Positions 62,010-64,000 of a stretch of DNA of 64,000 nt are shown one piece after another; within the stretch, counting starts at the first letter, position 1; each line of letters opens with the position of its first letter. Both the position numbers and the translations under genes were made by a program. The notes beneath the pieces are model-generated. The model had not been told where the DNA came from. It saw only the letters and a list, made by a program, of their open reading frames with translations, and did not search any database. Source of the DNA: Budorcas taxicolor (lineage: Eukaryota > Chordata > Mammalia > Artiodactyla > Bovidae); assembly GCF_023091745.1 (NCBI RefSeq), contig NC_068910.1:7352272-7416271 (forward strand). The letters are read 5' to 3'.

Positions 62010-63385
62010 AAAACCAATGCTTTGAAATGATTTATTGCCTGGAAAAGTGACCCCCACATACTGCTACTTAAAAAAACAACAGAAGAATAACTACAGCTGA
62101 AGTTCATCTTATTTGTAAACATAAACATGTACAGAAGCAAGAAAACTAAACGAAAATATTAACCCATCAAAGAATGTACAGTACTGCCTCTGGGTAGGGG
62201 ATTATGAATAATTTTGAAGTTTGTTTTTTCTCCTTTTGTGATTTTAAACTTTTCTGGAAACAATTTTTGTAACTGGGAAAATCATTTTTAGAGAAATATA
62301 CATCTAAGGGAAAAAGGAAGAAAGGCACGATGCACAAGAGGTCCGATCTCAATTCAGGTGAGAGCGGAGATGTTAAGGACCTTTAGGGTAAATTAATTTC
62401 TTTGAGTTAAGTGGTCCTCGACTTCCTACACTGACAGAGTCCCCACCCCTCCTGGTAGATGTTGCCCTCCCTGCCAGCCTCAAACCCTGCACACCAGGTC
62501 ACTGTCCTGCTGATCAGTCCAAGGTGGCAGCCAGAACTCTGATCCATACAACTGTAAGGTCTGGGTGGAGGTCCAGAGGAAGAAAATCAACCTTGTCTCC
62601 TTTTGCCTGATAATAATTTCTGCAGTAAAGCTGTCAGAAATTCCTGCTGCATCCCTCAACTGACAGGGAAGGCAGATTCTGAAAAATATTCAGGAGACAG
62701 GAATGGTAAAAGGAAGTAATGACTACCTCTGTTCCATGGCAATTTCAAGAAGTACAGCAGTTTATACATTTTGTCTGTGTCTACCCCACTGCCTGCATTT
62801 GTTGATTTTAGTGACTATAAAAATTCCATCCAAGGGCTTTCTTAGCTTCACTGCCAACAGCAGTTCCCCAATCCTATTTCCTATTAGGTGTCAAGTTCTT
62901 CCATCAGGAGTTCTAGATTCCTCAGGGTTTCCAAGAGCCTAAACGCTGCTCTGGGAGTGGGGGTGGGGAGGTGAGAGGTGGCTGCCAGCTCCTGCTTGGC
63001 TTCTCTGCTTGCAGTAGAGGCAGCTATGGAAATCCCCATTTGCAAGATCACTGGTCTTGGGGGTGAGGGTAGCAGATGCTCAGTGACTGGTTTACAAATG
63101 CTACTGTTCAACACTCTGAACTTCTCTTTGGTACCAAGCCCTTCTCTGTCATCCTTTGACCCAGTCTTCTGGGATGTCCCAGTTCATTTATTCATTTCCA
63201 CCATCTCATCTTTTCATCTCATTTTCCACCAAAGAGAAGTTCATGGAGAAAAATCAAACCTTAATGGTGATTTTGTAGAACACCTTGGAGCTCCCTCAAC
63301 CCCATGTGGCTACAGTTCCAGGTCAGGTGTCAGAATCTGGCTGGGAGACCCAAGCTGCCTCCTCCCCAGTCAGCATGCTAGCAGC
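62010..63385 (-). other. Probable 3' untranslated region of the CCR1-like gene
   Basis: Collinear with the CCR1 3'UTR by many matching blocks, for example the stretches around 37600 and 62400 and around 38320 and 63195. About 50 bases at 62700-62748 are absent from the CCR1 copy. AATAAA (minus strand) lies at 62031-62036 with a proximal copy at 63187-63192. Confidence 0.55.
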
Positions 63386-64000
63386 TTATGCTTCTTGGGG
63401 CCTCGATGGAAGTGAGGGGCCTGAGTCTGAGCACAGAACAGCGCTCTTCCTTGCCTGTGTAACGGACATGGAGTTGACCCTCTCCTGCCTCTTGTAGAGG
63501 AAGCAGCGACACTTAGTCAGCTGATAGAGCAAGTCCCATAGAACCCTGCGGTACCCCCCGCGGAAAAAGACATAGACCATGGGGTTGATGCAGCAGTGCA
63601 CATAGGCAATCGCCTCTGTCACTTCAATGGCCAAGTCCAGCTGGCTGCAGTGCTCACACAGGGAATCTTGGAAAGCAGAAACAAACACAGTCAGATTGTA
63701 GGGCATCCAAAAGAGAAAGAAGGTGATCATGATGACAAAAATCAGATGCATGGCTTTGACCCTCTTCTTATTTGATATTCTGAGCATAATCTTTACAATC
63801 TGACTATAGCAGACAATGATGACCAACAGAGGCAATATCAGCCCCAAGATGTTCAGTTTCAGAGCCAGGAACTGCTTCCACTTTCTTCCATGGCTTTCAG
63901 GAGGAAAATGAAGACTGCAGGTGTAGTGGGTGAACCACCACTGGGTCTTGGAAAAGTACAAGCCGGGGACAGAAGCCAAGACGGCCAGGACCCAGGTGAC
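63386..64000 (-). CDS. CCR1-like chemokine receptor, C-terminal 204 residues (5' part outside window)
   Basis: Frame open from the window edge to a TAA at 63386. The first visible codons (VTWVLAV) align with TM4 of CCR1 near residue 156, so TM1-TM3 and the DRY motif are not visible. Retained: the ECL2 block GLYFSKTQW and YTCSLHF with its disulfide cysteine, TM5, TM6 with FLFWMPYN, and HCCINPMVY in TM7. Changed against the neighbouring CCR1: one extra residue in ECL2; a four-residue deletion in ECL3 leaving CEHC; helix 8 reads RGGYRRVL instead of GERFRKYL; the proximal tail is about five residues shorter and contains KCRCF. A one-base loss after SerMetSer shifts the frame, replacing the CCR1 ending by about 25 unrelated residues. 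There is no premature stop in the visible half. Mouse Ccr1l1 holds a similar position, but orthology is inference. It may be functional or an early-stage pseudogene. Confidence 0.85.
   Translation of the reverse strand, partial: VTWVLAVLASVPGLYFSKTQWWFTHYTCSLHFPPESHGRKWKQFLALKLNILGLILPLLVIIVCYSQIVKIMLRISNKKRVKAMHLIFVIMITFFLFWMPYNLTVFVSAFQDSLCEHCSQLDLAIEVTEAIAYVHCCINPMVYVFFRGGYRRVLWDLLYQLTKCRCFLYKRQERVNSMSVTQARKSAVLCSDSGPSLPSRPQEA

Larger units (their letters stand above)
61975..64000. repeat. Segmental duplication, copy B (CCR1-like unit)
   Basis: Partner of 37195-39596. Both copies carry the genes in the same orientation. The copy is immediately preceded by an L1 fragment ending near 61930. 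Neither copy holds an internal SINE or LINE in the part that can be compared. Confidence 0.85.

Noticed and set aside
63386..63979. Treating the CCR1-like frame as a complete 197-residue protein starting at 63979
   Set aside because: The codon at 63979 is TTG inside TM4 and the frame is open to the window edge; the gene is cut by the window, not short.
63386..64000. Calling the right-edge gene CCR3
   Set aside because: ECL2 and TM5 follow CCR1 closely (GLYFSKTQW, CSLHFPPES) and the 3'UTR is a duplicate of that of CCR1; CCR3-specific ECL2 sequence is absent.

Overview
The window is mammalian nuclear DNA from a bovid or close ruminant relative. The evidence is the dense carpet of ruminant-specific retroposons: Bov-tA and Bov-A2 SINEs, BovB (RTE-type) LINE 3' ends, and CHR-type tRNA SINEs. 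These sit on older mammalian L1, MIR, MaLR and hAT debris. The species (cattle, buffalo, sheep, goat) cannot be decided from the sequence alone.

Only two protein-coding loci can be supported, both chemokine receptors (class A GPCRs) on the minus strand. CCR1 is complete in one coding exon at 38529-39596 (355 residues). A second, CCR1-like receptor runs off the right edge: 63386-64000 encodes about TM4 to the C-terminus, and its N-terminal half lies beyond base 64000. The arrangement matches the mammalian CCR1/CCR3/CCR2/CCR5 cluster. Mouse has a comparable extra gene, Ccr1l1, between Ccr1 and Ccr3. The two receptor units are a tandem segmental duplication about 24.8 kb apart. Homology begins just beyond a shared polyadenylation signal (about 37195 and about 61975) and continues through the 3'UTR into the coding sequence. 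The second copy has diverged: indels in ECL2, ECL3 and the tail, a remodelled helix 8, and a one-base frame change that removes the CCR1-type C-terminus.

Layout. 1-37 kb: intergenic, with no supportable gene, filled with nested repeats. These include L1 fragments at 6.6-8.4, 14.3-17.8 and 30.6-32.1 kb, each broken by younger insertions, a MaLR LTR at 16.4 kb, and two retroviral-type solo LTRs near 19 and 22 kb. 37.2-39.6 kb: CCR1 with its 3'UTR. 39.7-61.9 kb: upstream flank of CCR1 and spacer between the paralogs, with BovB copies in inverted orientation and a 5'-inverted L1 at 56.4-59.95 kb. 62-64 kb: 3'UTR and C-terminal half of the CCR1-like gene.

I found no operon, CRISPR array, tRNA or rRNA gene, and no previously undescribed system. 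The most useful observations are the diverged CCR1 paralog, the position of the duplication boundary, and several repeat structures that record insertion and repair events.
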